DNA of 64,000 nucleotides from Helicobacter hepaticus ATCC 51449 (GTDB lineage Bacteria; Campylobacterota; Campylobacteria; Campylobacterales; Helicobacteraceae): NCBI RefSeq assembly GCF_000007905.1, contig NC_004917.1, positions 1,116,001 to 1,180,000 of the forward strand, read 5' to 3'. Shown piece by piece: positions 44,896 to 55,130 of this stretch (position 1 is its first letter; each line of letters starts with the position of its first letter). The notes under the pieces were generated by a model. It saw only the letters and a program-made list of their open reading frames with translations, ran no database searches and was not told where the DNA came from. The position numbers and the translations under genes were made by a program.

Positions 44896-45228
44896 ATGGC
44901 AGTTAGTCCTATTGGTAATGTTACTTATATCAATCAAAACTCGCAGGTTGGCTCAATTCAGTATGCAAATAATATGCAAAAAGTTGATGTTGCACTTCAC
45001 GCAAATATGCAAGAATTTGTAGATAAACTTAAAGCTGTGCAGGAAGTCTCTCCTACTCCTCAAACTGAAGCTATAAATCCAGATGATAAGCAAGATAAAA
45101 AACGTGAATTTGAAGAAAAGGAAAAGAAAAAAGAGCAAGATTCTCAAAATGCAATAGAATCTTTTATAGAAGATGAGACACCCACTTGCGCTACAGAGCC
45201 GACACATTTGCTTGATATTAAGGCTTAG
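44896..45228 (+). CDS. RpoN-controlled small protein, probably flagella-related
   Basis: A 110-residue soluble protein. The N-terminal half (SPIGNVTYINQNSQVGS) is polar; residues 58-90 are extremely charged (Lys/Glu repeats such as KREFEEKEKKKEQ) and likely coiled or disordered. ATG 44896 is set by AAGGAGG 5 nt upstream. The sigma-54 promoter in front links it to the flagellar regulon, but no FlaG, FlgM or FliK domain is seen. H. pylori has RpoN-dependent genes of unknown function that could be its equivalents. Confidence 0.7.
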   Translation: MAVSPIGNVTYINQNSQVGSIQYANNMQKVDVALHANMQEFVDKLKAVQEVSPTPQTEAINPDDKQDKKREFEEKEKKKEQDSQNAIESFIEDETPTCATEPTHLLDIKA

Positions 45229-45238
45229 GGACATAAAG

Positions 45239-45523
45239 GTGAGATTAAATGAAGGCGAGTATAAAAGGAAACTTAAGATATTTGGGATTGCAAATGATGT
45301 AATACCTTTTGTAATACATTTAATCGGACTTATTTTACAATGTGTTTTGTTGTGGATTATTTTTATCAAAACAAAAGAGAAATATTTAGCAGACGCTTAT
45401 ATAGCTGGTATATGCTTTATTTCTATATTCATAGGAATGTTCTTTTTCGCTATTTGGATAGAAGTTTATCCTTATTTTTCATCTTATGATAAAATGATAA
45501 ACTCACCTGATTGCTGTCCTTGA
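45239..45523 (+). CDS. Small membrane protein, uncertain start
   Basis: About 94 residues, starting at a GTG at 45239 by my choice; an upstream ATG at 45173 would overlap the preceding gene for 56 nt. Two helices are clear: VIPFVIHLIGLILQCVLLWI and AYIAGICFISIFIGMFFFAI. It ends in NSPDCCP. The ribosome binding site is poor, so translation may depend on the gene before it. Function is unknown. Confidence 0.45.
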   Translation: MRLNEGEYKRKLKIFGIANDVIPFVIHLIGLILQCVLLWIIFIKTKEKYLADAYIAGICFISIFIGMFFFAIWIEVYPYFSSYDKMINSPDCCP

Positions 45524-45596
45524 TGAAACTGATGAAAGGCACGATTATGCTATGGTATTCTTGCCTATACCTTATGAGTTAGGAGAGTGTGAATGA
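45504..45596 (+). pseudogene. Possible gene remnant in another frame
   Basis: A frame with no usable start reads LIAVLDETDERHDYAMVF and ends at a stop overlapping the next gene's ATG. Its composition is protein-like, and it begins just before the stop of the preceding frame, so it may be the 3' end of a frameshifted gene. Confidence 0.3.
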
Positions 45597-46441
45597 GAAC
45601 ATTAACACTACTTTATCTTATGCCTTTGTGCGTGATGCTTACCTCCTGCACAAAGCCTATATATACAAGCTTTGAGACAAGCAGAGCAAAAATGAAGGTG
45701 CTATCAGGGTTTAGCTTTGGACAATGTAGCAAGATAGAACAAGAACCGTATAAAAATGCTGAACAAATTTTGAGCAATAAGGACTTGATAGATTATAAGA
45801 AACAATACTATGAAAATGGCAAAATACAAATAAATCAATATGAAATTACCGACAACAAAAAATCAATAATAATAAAGAATAAGGCAGATAACACTATCAT
45901 ACATACAGCATATAATCATTCTAAAGATGGAGTGTTCAATATATCTTATGATAAGCAACATTTAGGAATTTGTGATAGAGGAAAGCTGCGTATATTTGAT
46001 TTAAACAACAACCTATATGAACTTGAGCATTACAAAGATAAAAAATGCACAGAGGTTTATTTTTCTTTAGATGATAAATATCTTATAGTAAATAACAAAA
46101 ATCAAGGACAAGTTTATGATTTTAAGGCAGGAAATTTAGTATATAATAATCCTAACAATTCTCTTTCTGTATCATTGGGTTATGATTGGTCTTACAAAGT
46201 TTTTTATCCTATGCTTATAATGGGCTATGCAACAGCTGGCAATGAAATCATATTGCTTGATGAAGAAAAAAGAATTATTGTTGAGGGATTAGAGGATTCA
46301 AGTTCATATCGGGAAAGCATTAAACAAGTTAGAAAAAATAAAGAGGGTATTGATGTATTAGTCTGGGAATTACAAAAATCTTGGGCACCTTTTGTCTCTT
46401 TTGCGCCAACTTGTTCAATTAGAATATTACAAGAATTTTAG
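45593..46441 (+). CDS. Hypothetical lipoprotein, beta-rich
   Basis: A 282-residue protein. The lipobox is LTSC with the cysteine at 19. The mature part is rich in beta strands, with repeated segments like FNISYDKQHLGICDRG, LRIFDLNNNLYELEHY and VYFSLDDKYLIVNNK, which recall WD-like propeller blades. The ATG overlaps the stop of a reading-frame remnant; GGAGAG lies upstream. I do not recognise the family. Confidence 0.7.
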   Translation: MRTLTLLYLMPLCVMLTSCTKPIYTSFETSRAKMKVLSGFSFGQCSKIEQEPYKNAEQILSNKDLIDYKKQYYENGKIQINQYEITDNKKSIIIKNKADNTIIHTAYNHSKDGVFNISYDKQHLGICDRGKLRIFDLNNNLYELEHYKDKKCTEVYFSLDDKYLIVNNKNQGQVYDFKAGNLVYNNPNNSLSVSLGYDWSYKVFYPMLIMGYATAGNEIILLDEEKRIIVEGLEDSSSYRESIKQVRKNKEGIDVLVWELQKSWAPFVSFAPTCSIRILQEF

Positions 46442-46535
46442 TGCAAACAAAGATTCAAATACAAAAACTTTCAATCAGGGGGAACTTTTTATGATTCTAG
46501 ACCACCTCCCCCTTTACACTTAACATAAAGGATTG

Positions 46536-46655
46536 ATGATGTCTTACCTCTCCCTCTCTCTTCCTTCTTTTACCTTTACTATTACCAAAGCCCATATTAA
46601 AGAGAGTTTAGAATCTAAAACTAGCTATAGGTGTAACGATTCTAACTATCTTTAG
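46536..46655 (+). CDS. Doubtful 39-codon frame
   Basis: Starts ATG-ATG with AAAGGA upstream in the 241-nt spacer before icd. It reads SYLSLSLPSFTFTITKAHI and has no helix or motif. A G5A/TC5 inverted repeat at 46478-46512 lies just before it and may end the lipoprotein transcript. Probably not a gene. Confidence 0.2.
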   Translation: MMSYLSLSLPSFTFTITKAHIKESLESKTSYRCNDSNYL

Positions 46656-46682
46656 CTCATAAGGACTTTGCTATTTAAAGGG

Positions 46683-48887
46683 TTATCCTCTTGCAATTTG
46701 CTCTATTATTGTATTAAAGCTTTTGCTTGGGCGCATAATAGATTCTGCTTTATTATCGTCAAACTTATAATATCCACCCAAATCTACCGCTTTGCCTTGA
46801 GCATTATTAAACTCTGCTCGTATAGAATCTTGCTTAGATTCTAGTTCATCTGCGATTGGTTTAAAAAATGCGGCAATGCTAGTATCTGCACTTTGATTTG
46901 CCAAAGCCCTTGTAAAATACATACTTAAATAAAAATGGCTTGTGCGGTTGTCATCTTCGCCAACCTTGCGAGAGGGAGCTTTGTTATTATCTAGCCACTG
47001 CGAAGTTGCACTATCAAGTGCATCTGCCAAGACTTTAGCTTTAGCATTATTTTGCTTTTGTGCGTAGAATTCTAAACTTGCTTGAAGTGCTAAAAATTCA
47101 CCCAAACTATCCCAACGCAAATGATTTTCACCTACAAGCTGTTCTACTTGTTTAGGTGCGCTTCCGCCAGCACCTGTTTCAAACATTGCTCCTCCATTAA
47201 GCATAGGCACGACTGATAGCATTTTTGCACTTGTGCCAAGCTCCAAAATAGGGAATAAATCGGTAAGATAATCCCGCAATACATTGCCAGTAATAGAAAT
47301 GGCATTTTTACCTGCACGAATAAGGCGTAAAGATTCTAAACACGCTTCTTTTGGGGCTAGAATCTCTATGTTTTTGCCTTTTTCTTTTAATCGTTTTTGC
47401 ACTAAATCAATCATAATTTTATTGCTTGCGCGCTTAGCATCTAGCCAAAAAATTGCCTTATCACCTGTAATATCAGCACGCTCAATGCCTAAATCAATCC
47501 AATTTTGCACCGCATCAAACTTTGCTTGATTTGCACGATAAATGTCGTTTTTGCGCACTTTGTGAGAGAGTAGCACAGAACCATTAGCATCCACAATTAC
47601 AAATTCGCCATCATTTGGTGCTATGAAAGTTTTATCGTGTGAGCCATATTCTTGAGCTTTTCTTGCCATAAGCCCGACATTAGAGACGCTGCCAAGTGTC
47701 GCTGGATTGAGTGTGCCATTTTTATGTAAATCTTCAATCACAGCTTCATAGATTGTCGCATAAGTTTTATCTGGTATCACAGCGTTTGCATCGCATTCTT
47801 TGCCCTCTTTATCCCATAATCTTGCCCCATTTTTAAGCATAGCAGGCATAGAAGCATCAACAATTACATCACTTGGCACGTGTAAATTCGTAATACCTTT
47901 ATCAGAATTTACCATTGAGATTTTTGCACTTTTTTCTAGGATTTCATTATATTTGCTTAGAATCTCTGCTTTTTTAGGAGAAGATTCTATCTTGCTAAGG
48001 AGCTCACTTACGCCATTGTTAGCATTGACACCAAGTCGTGAGAGTTCATCACCAAAAGATTCAAAAATTTCTTTAAAATATGCCTTAACTGCATAGCCAA
48101 AGAGCACAGGATCACTTACTTTCATCATTGTTGCTTTTAAATGGAGTGAGAAAAGAATACCTTTGTTTTTACACGATGTAATTTGCTCTTCATAAAAGCG
48201 TGAAAGCTTTTGTGCGTCCATAAATGTCGCGTCTAAAATCTCATTTTGTTCTAATTTCAAGCCCTCTTTAAGCACTTTTTCTCCACTAGAATCTCTAAAG
48301 ATAATTTTTGCGGTTGTAGCAGATGGAATTAATACCGCCTTTTCATTGTCAAAGAAATCACCTTCTTTCATATAGCTAACGTAGCTTTTAGAATCCGCAC
48401 TAAAAGGCACGACACGATAAGGATTTTTTTGCGCATAAGATTTCACAGCTTTTGTAGAGCGTCTATCGGAATTACCTTGTCTAAGCACAGGATTAACTGC
48501 TGAGCCTAGCACCTTTTGGTATTTTTCTTTAATGGCTTTTTCTGTGTCATTTTGTGGCTCATCAGGGAAATTTGGCACATCATAGCCCTTGCCTTGCAAT
48601 TCTTTTATTGCTGCTTTGAGTTGAGGGATTGAAGCAGAAATATTAGGAGTTTTGATGAGATTAGCTTCTTTTGTTTTTACAAGATCCCCTAAAATGCTTA
48701 AAGCATCTTCTACTTGTTGCTCTTGTTTTAAACGCTCGGGAAATTGAGCCAAAATGCGTGCTGATAGGGAAATATCAGAGGTTGCCACTTCAATGTTGGC
48801 GTGCCGTAAAAATGCCTTTGCAATAGGCAAAAAAGAGTAGGTTGCAAGTGCTGGAGATTCGTCTGTGAGAGTGTATGTAATTTTCAT
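46683..48887 (-). CDS. icd: NADP-dependent isocitrate dehydrogenase, monomeric type
   Basis: A 734-residue single-chain enzyme of the TCA cycle that converts isocitrate to 2-oxoglutarate. The N-terminal [18 protein letters not shown] is a family signature; others are [21 protein letters not shown] and [18 protein letters not shown]. The length matches the monomeric IDH family and is nearly twice that of the dimeric enzyme. ATG 48887 is preferred (AAAGGA upstream) over one 17 codons earlier. H. pylori has the dimeric form; Campylobacter has this one. Confidence 0.95.
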   Translation of the reverse strand: MKITYTLTDESPALATYSFLPIAKAFLRHANIEVATSDISLSARILAQFPERLKQEQQVEDALSILGDLVKTKEANLIKTPNISASIPQLKAAIKELQGKGYDVPNFPDEPQNDTEKAIKEKYQKVLGSAVNPVLRQGNSDRRSTKAVKSYAQKNPYRVVPFSADSKSYVSYMKEGDFFDNEKAVLIPSATTAKIIFRDSSGEKVLKEGLKLEQNEILDATFMDAQKLSRFYEEQITSCKNKGILFSLHLKATMMKVSDPVLFGYAVKAYFKEIFESFGDELSRLGVNANNGVSELLSKIESSPKKAEILSKYNEILEKSAKISMVNSDKGITNLHVPSDVIVDASMPAMLKNGARLWDKEGKECDANAVIPDKTYATIYEAVIEDLHKNGTLNPATLGSVSNVGLMARKAQEYGSHDKTFIAPNDGEFVIVDANGSVLLSHKVRKNDIYRANQAKFDAVQNWIDLGIERADITGDKAIFWLDAKRASNKIMIDLVQKRLKEKGKNIEILAPKEACLESLRLIRAGKNAISITGNVLRDYLTDLFPILELGTSAKMLSVVPMLNGGAMFETGAGGSAPKQVEQLVGENHLRWDSLGEFLALQASLEFYAQKQNNAKAKVLADALDSATSQWLDNNKAPSRKVGEDDNRTSHFYLSMYFTRALANQSADTSIAAFFKPIADELESKQDSIRAEFNNAQGKAVDLGGYYKFDDNKAESIMRPSKSFNTIIEQIARG

Positions 48888-49033
48888 AATGTATCCTTTC
48901 GGTATAGATTTAATACCCTTAAGTATAGCAAAAATCATTATGTTTGCAATAAGAGATAAAGATTTTTTAAACTTTTAAAGATTTAGAGGCAGATAGGTAG
49001 CAATTACTCACTTAAATTTGACTTAGCATTTAA

Positions 49034-49300
49034 TTATTGCGCTGATTGTGCGCATTTTGTATTTGAAGTATTTCCTCCCCAGACATTCTCGCTTGTTGTG
49101 CAATAATAAGTTCTCCCTCTACATTCAGCTACATAACTATATGTTTCATTGACAAATCCATATCTATTCTTTTTAATAGTAATCTCTGAAGGTGCGCAAC
49201 CTATGGAGCTAGAAGCCATATGGGCAAGACTTCCTTTAAACATACAGCCGACATTGCATAAAGCAACAAAACTTATAAATAAGACAACACCATATTTTAT
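49034..49300 (-). CDS. Small lipoprotein without a canonical start codon
   Basis: The frame from 49243 (ATG) codes for 69 residues, but in-frame sequence upstream reads KYGVVLFISFVALCNVGC, a textbook lipoprotein signal. No ATG, GTG or TTG exists between the upstream stop and that signal. An ATA at 49300 has GAGGA 6 nt before it. The mature part includes GSLAHMASSSIGCAPSEI and cysteines in AECRGRTYYC, so disulfides are possible. Either ATA is used, or the gene lost its start. The conservative alternative is 49034-49243. Confidence 0.5.
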   Translation of the reverse strand: MKYGVVLFISFVALCNVGCMFKGSLAHMASSSIGCAPSEITIKKNRYGFVNETYSYVAECRGRTYYCTTSENVWGGNTSNTKCAQSAQ

Positions 49301-49388
49301 AAATGTTCCTCAGAAAAATTGCAGTATTTTAGTAAATTAAAATTTAAAGATTCTTAAAGTGTAAAATTGCTCTTTAATTTATAGAATC

Positions 49389-50435
49389 TTATGTTAAAAG
49401 TAAATAGCTTTGTGCCTTATCGCGTTCAAGTGGCGAGAGGGAATGTGTTTGCGCACCGATTTGGACCTGATAGCATTGATTAATATTTGTTTTGCCATAG
49501 CTTAAAGCAATGCGTCCTGCAAGTATTTTATCTTCCATAGAAGCACTAGATTCTACAATGCCAAGCGGTCCTACGCAATCAAGTAATGTAATTTGTTCCA
49601 TATTTGGATTTGGCTTACTTAGTTTAATGTTTTCCTCTTCATTACGAGCAATGACACAACGCGCACCATTTTCTAATACAAGGTAACGTCCTACTTTTAC
49701 CATTTCTATATCTTCAAAGTGCATTTGACGATGGGAGATAAGGTCTTTGATTTTGAGTGCCACAGAATCTTGTGTAAGCAAACAACCGCCACCTGGTTTT
49801 TCAAAATATTTAAACCCATATTCTTTTATCATTTCAAGCTGTCTTGTGCGCCCTCTTCCACTCACATCAAGCAAACGTTCTCTATTAACCCAACCCATTT
49901 TTTCAGGGAAGCTTGGCTCAAGTAGTTTTGCACTCATAGGGCGCAGGAGCAATTCATCAAGAAATTGTGGTTTGTTAGGATTGCTACCATCTCTTGAAAG
50001 GATAGAATCAAATTTGCTTTCTTCTCCAATGTGTCGCACAAGTTTTTTTACTTGGTCAAGGGCTTCTTTACGCTGGCTTTTGGGACGCTGTCCGAGCACT
50101 TCTCCGCTCACCACAAAATCCGCTCCCACTTGCAAAAGATAATCAAAAGCATTAGCAAACATATTTGCGTGGCAGTCGATGCAGGGATTGAAATATTTGC
50201 CATAACCATATTTTGGTTTAAAAAGCACATCGTTAAAAAATTGTTGTTGGATATCTAAAATCTGCAATTTTACATCAATTTGTGCAGTTGCATTTTGGAA
50301 ATATGCTAATTTATCTTTATTGCTGCCAAAACCGATGTTAAAATGCAGAGCAATTACATCAATGCCTTGGTCTTTGAGTAGTTTCATAGAAATGAGGCTA
50401 TCGCAACCTCCGCTAAAAAGTGCTAATGCTAACAT
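49389..50435 (-). CDS. PP-loop ATPase related to MnmA/ThiI
   Basis: A 348-residue N-type ATP pyrophosphatase. The PP-loop SGGCDS is at 8-13. C85 and C88 (PCIDCHANMF) resemble the cysteine site of tRNA thiolases; EVLGQRPKSQ and the FEKPGGGCLLT segment, with another conserved cysteine, follow. The C-terminal 120 residues are not the usual MnmA barrel. A thiolation role is inference. It begins 23 nt inside dnaG. Confidence 0.8.
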   Translation of the reverse strand: MLALALFSGGCDSLISMKLLKDQGIDVIALHFNIGFGSNKDKLAYFQNATAQIDVKLQILDIQQQFFNDVLFKPKYGYGKYFNPCIDCHANMFANAFDYLLQVGADFVVSGEVLGQRPKSQRKEALDQVKKLVRHIGEESKFDSILSRDGSNPNKPQFLDELLLRPMSAKLLEPSFPEKMGWVNRERLLDVSGRGRTRQLEMIKEYGFKYFEKPGGGCLLTQDSVALKIKDLISHRQMHFEDIEMVKVGRYLVLENGARCVIARNEEENIKLSKPNPNMEQITLLDCVGPLGIVESSASMEDKILAGRIALSYGKTNINQCYQVQIGAQTHSLSPLERDKAQSYLLLT

Positions 50436-52071
50436 AGGGCAGTAATTCTCCTTTTTTAAGTGTTAAGATTTTTGTTTTTAATTCTTTGATAATTTCGCTT
50501 TTGCGTCTCAAACTCATCTCATTTGAATGAGGAATTTGTCCTAAAAGCTGACTATATGCTTGAGTGACGAATAATCGCAAATGTTCTTTAAGAGAGGGTA
50601 AATCAGGAAGTGGTTTTATATTGTCATTGAGCGATATTGCAAGTAATCGTGGATCATCGTAGCATTGGTTTGTAACAAGCCCAAATTCTATTTTTTTATA
50701 TTTAAAGAGTGATATATCAATATATTCAATGGCAAAATCAATCAAGTTTGGTTTTTCAAGGAAACTTTTAATGAGCACAGATTCTGCAAAATCTTGCATA
50801 GACGCATTAAAGATTGTTTGGGTTGAATGGGCTTTATTATGTTGAGTATGAATAAGTCGTGTGGGCAAAGAGAGCAATCGTGCAAGTAGTGGTTTGTATT
50901 CTTCTTGTAAAAGAGGACTTAGAGTGTGTAGGAATTGAGTAGATTCGGCAAGAGCCTTTTCTTTTTGTAATGGGTTTTCAAGCTCATAACTGCGGGCAAT
51001 GTGCGTAAGGACAAATTCAATAAAAGAAATGGGGTGAGAGAATAGCTCACTTAATTCATTAATTTGTTTATGTGCTACCATATCAGCTGGGTCCGCACCA
51101 TTTTCAAAGATAACTACACCGCCCTCAATGCTCGCTTCCGATAAAATCTTCGCTGCTTTGAATGCTGCGTTTATCCCTGCTTTATCACCATCATAGCTTA
51201 AAATTACTTTTGGCTCACCTTTGCGCAAAAGAGGTAAATGCTCTTTGGTAAGGGCTGTGCCAAGTGTTGCCACCGCATAATCAAAACCTGCTTGATGGAG
51301 CATAATCACATCAAGGTAACCTTCGCATACGATGATTTTTTTTTGCTTGTAGATTCTATCTTTGGCGAGATAATAGCCATAAAGAAGCTTTGATTTATTA
51401 AATATTTTGCTTTGGGGAGAGTTGATATATTTAGCATTTGCGTTGCTCATCGTGCGTCCGCCAAAACCTACGACTTTTCCATTAGGAGAATGTATAGGAA
51501 AGATGATGCGGTCATTAAATCGTGCATATTCACGCCCATTATCTTTGCCAATAATCCCAAATTCAAGCGCTTCTTGTTTATTAAGAATTTTAGCATTAAG
51601 GAAATTAATCGTCTCAAAACTTGCTCCACAATAGCCCAAACGGAATTTTTCAATACTTGCATTTGCTACTTGACGAGAGGCGAGATATTCAAGCGAAGGT
51701 TTATGCGAAAGGAGCTGTTTTTGGTAAAATCGCATTATTTCATCAAGCACAATAGAATCGGGTTTTTTTTCATAAGTATTTTCGTATTCAAGAGCAAAGT
51801 TTGTCATTGCTGCAATTTTTTCCACGCTTTCTACAAAACTTAGTTTTTCATATTCCATAAGAAATTTAATTGCATCACCGCCCACACCGCAGCCATAACA
51901 ATGATAGAATCCTTTTGTGGGACTAATGATAAAACTCGGCGTTTTTTCATTATGAAAGGGACAACAAGCCATATAGTTGCTTCCTGATTTTCTCAGTTCT
52001 ATATATGAGCCAATAACATCAACAATATCAATATTTTGCTTGAGTGTTTCAAGCGAGTGCTTGCTAATCAT
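50413..52071 (-). CDS. dnaG: DNA primase
   Basis: A 552-residue primase that makes RNA primers at the fork. The zinc site is C37, H40, C58 and C61. The TOPRIM core has VCEGYLDVIML and LSYDGDKAG. The C-terminal helicase-binding domain is weakly conserved. The ribosome binding site at ATG 52071 is poor. Confidence 0.95.
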   Translation of the reverse strand: MISKHSLETLKQNIDIVDVIGSYIELRKSGSNYMACCPFHNEKTPSFIISPTKGFYHCYGCGVGGDAIKFLMEYEKLSFVESVEKIAAMTNFALEYENTYEKKPDSIVLDEIMRFYQKQLLSHKPSLEYLASRQVANASIEKFRLGYCGASFETINFLNAKILNKQEALEFGIIGKDNGREYARFNDRIIFPIHSPNGKVVGFGGRTMSNANAKYINSPQSKIFNKSKLLYGYYLAKDRIYKQKKIIVCEGYLDVIMLHQAGFDYAVATLGTALTKEHLPLLRKGEPKVILSYDGDKAGINAAFKAAKILSEASIEGGVVIFENGADPADMVAHKQINELSELFSHPISFIEFVLTHIARSYELENPLQKEKALAESTQFLHTLSPLLQEEYKPLLARLLSLPTRLIHTQHNKAHSTQTIFNASMQDFAESVLIKSFLEKPNLIDFAIEYIDISLFKYKKIEFGLVTNQCYDDPRLLAISLNDNIKPLPDLPSLKEHLRLFVTQAYSQLLGQIPHSNEMSLRRKSEIIKELKTKILTLKKGELLPYVSISTF

Positions 52072-52266
52072 AATATTTGTGTATGCCTTGAATATGTAAG
52101 ATTGTGTTTTGAAGTGTAGATTGTATAAAAATAAACCTTTGAATCTGATATTTATTTTGCTTTTTAGTGAATGTGAATGAGTGAATTTTGAAAAACTTTA
52201 TATAATCTATTATATATAACTTTAGTCATTTACACTAAATTTTATTCAATATTTAAATATAAAGTA

Positions 52267-52321
52267 TTGACTTGTTTAACAAAAAAATATAAAATTTCGC
52301 ACTTCAAAAATTAAGTGCTAA
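52267..52321 (+). promoter_or_regulatory. groESL promoter with CIRCE-like operator
   Basis: TTGACT (52267-52272) and TAAAAT (52290-52295) have a 17-bp spacer. Directly after lies TTCGCACTT (52296-52304) and AAGTGCTAA (52313-52321). This matches the HrcA site CIRCE except for one arm base and a spacer of 8 rather than 9 nt by my count. Confidence 0.65.
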
Positions 52322-52355
52322 AATTTTTGATTAATTATTTATAAAGGAGTTGATT

Positions 52356-52628
52356 ATGAAGTTTAGACCTTTGGGAGAGAGAGTTCTCGTAGAACGCGTG
52401 GAAGAAGATACTAAAACAAGTTCGGGTATTATTATTCCTGATAATGCTAAAGAAAAACCTCTTATGGGTATAGTAAAGGCAGTAAGTGCTAAAATCAAAG
52501 ACGACAAAATATTGAAAGAAAATGATAAAGTCGTATTTGGTAAATATAAGGGCGCAGAAATCAAGCTAGATTCAAAGGAGTTTATTGTCCTAGAGCTAGA
52601 TGATATTTTGGGCGTTATTGAAAAATAA
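52356..52628 (+). CDS. groES: Co-chaperonin GroES
   Basis: A 90-residue lid protein of the chaperonin. It shows the family start [12 protein letters not shown], the mobile loop with SSGIIIPD, and [11 protein letters not shown]. It lacks the His/Cys-rich C-terminal extension of H. pylori GroES, which binds nickel. ATG 52356 has AAAGGAG upstream; a TTG at 52350 is rejected. Confidence 0.97.
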   Translation: MKFRPLGERVLVERVEEDTKTSSGIIIPDNAKEKPLMGIVKAVSAKIKDDKILKENDKVVFGKYKGAEIKLDSKEFIVLELDDILGVIEK

Positions 52629-52658
52629 ATTTTAGAATCTTAAACATTAAAGGAGTAA

Positions 52659-54299
<1,641 letters not shown>

Positions 54300-54314
54300 T
54301 CCCCCTTGCTTTTT

Positions 54315-54356
54315 GAGTTTATAGAATCTGTGTAGATTCTATAAACTCCTTTTTTA
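54315..54356 (+). terminator. Rho-independent terminator of groESL
   Basis: A perfect 15-bp stem (GAGTTTATAGAATCT with AGATTCTATAAACTC) around a GTGT loop, followed by CCTTTTTT. Confidence 0.92.
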
Positions 54357-54402
54357 CTAGCTTAAACCTTTCTCAAATAGAGCATTTGCTTCCTGCATAA
54401 TC

Positions 54403-55128
54403 TTACATTATATCAATATTTGCTTTCTTGGCTTGGATTCTCTGTAAGTTTTTTGGAATCTTATAAAGTTTGTTATCTTTTAAAAACATTGCACCTGTTT
54501 GATGAAAATGAAATTTTATACCCGCATCATAGGCTTGTTTTCTCAAACTCAACACCCATTTATAATCACATACTCTTGCCTTATATCCGCTTTCTCCTCC
54601 CACAGAGATAAGATCTATATCTTGTAAATAAGATTCTATATGAATCTCCTCTAATAATGGTGCGCAAATCACCCAACGATGCTTAATAGGCAGAGCACAC
54701 AAAAGTGAGATTCTTTGATGAGCTCGTTTTTGATTTTCTACACTCACGCCAATACTCACATTTTCATATCCTTCCCCCCAATCTTTGGGGAGATTCTCAT
54801 ATAAACGTTCAATTCTTTTAGTGAAAAAGACAAAATGCACATTTTTGCGTTGCTGCATTATTTCCCACGCTCTTTTTCTCCATTCATCAGCTTGTGGAAG
54901 TAAAAAATCGCTACTAAAACAAGTATATACTAATGTATTATCAAGTATATGATACTCACCATTTCTACGCTTTTTGAGAGGATATTCAAAATTTTTATTA
55001 AGACAAATATGTTTTGTATCTCGTTTATGGATAGAATCCATACTATAAATAAAGCAATTTTTGCAACCCTCACTTACTCTAAAGCAGCCGTGCCACGGAT
55101 TCCAACTTGTTTCTAATTTACCAAACAT
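54403..55128 (-). CDS. DUF5131 (phage Gp37/Gp68-like) protein
   Basis: A 241-residue protein. The family start SWNPWHGCFRV is followed by C-x6-C-x2-C (GCFRVSEGCKNC near 13-24), which resembles a radical SAM cluster site. FFTKRIERL and SVGGESGYKARV are other family motifs. The Gp37/Gp68 family is common in phages and mobile DNA. Its ATG lies 2 nt after the ppc stop, though an in-frame GTG at 55134 overlaps it, so it is probably co-transcribed with ppc. The function is unknown. Confidence 0.85.
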   Translation of the reverse strand: MFGKLETSWNPWHGCFRVSEGCKNCFIYSMDSIHKRDTKHICLNKNFEYPLKKRRNGEYHILDNTLVYTCFSSDFLLPQADEWRKRAWEIMQQRKNVHFVFFTKRIERLYENLPKDWGEGYENVSIGVSVENQKRAHQRISLLCALPIKHRWVICAPLLEEIHIESYLQDIDLISVGGESGYKARVCDYKWVLSLRKQAYDAGIKFHFHQTGAMFLKDNKLYKIPKNLQRIQAKKANIDIM

Positions 55129-55130
55129 TT

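Noticed and set aside
44044-46682. Mobile island
   Set aside because: Low conservation and remnants, but no integrase, transposase, tRNA or direct repeats at the edges.
51335-51345. T9 run in dnaG, and T8 in ppc near 56851
   Set aside because: Ordinary for AT-rich DNA and inside core genes; they encode lysines.
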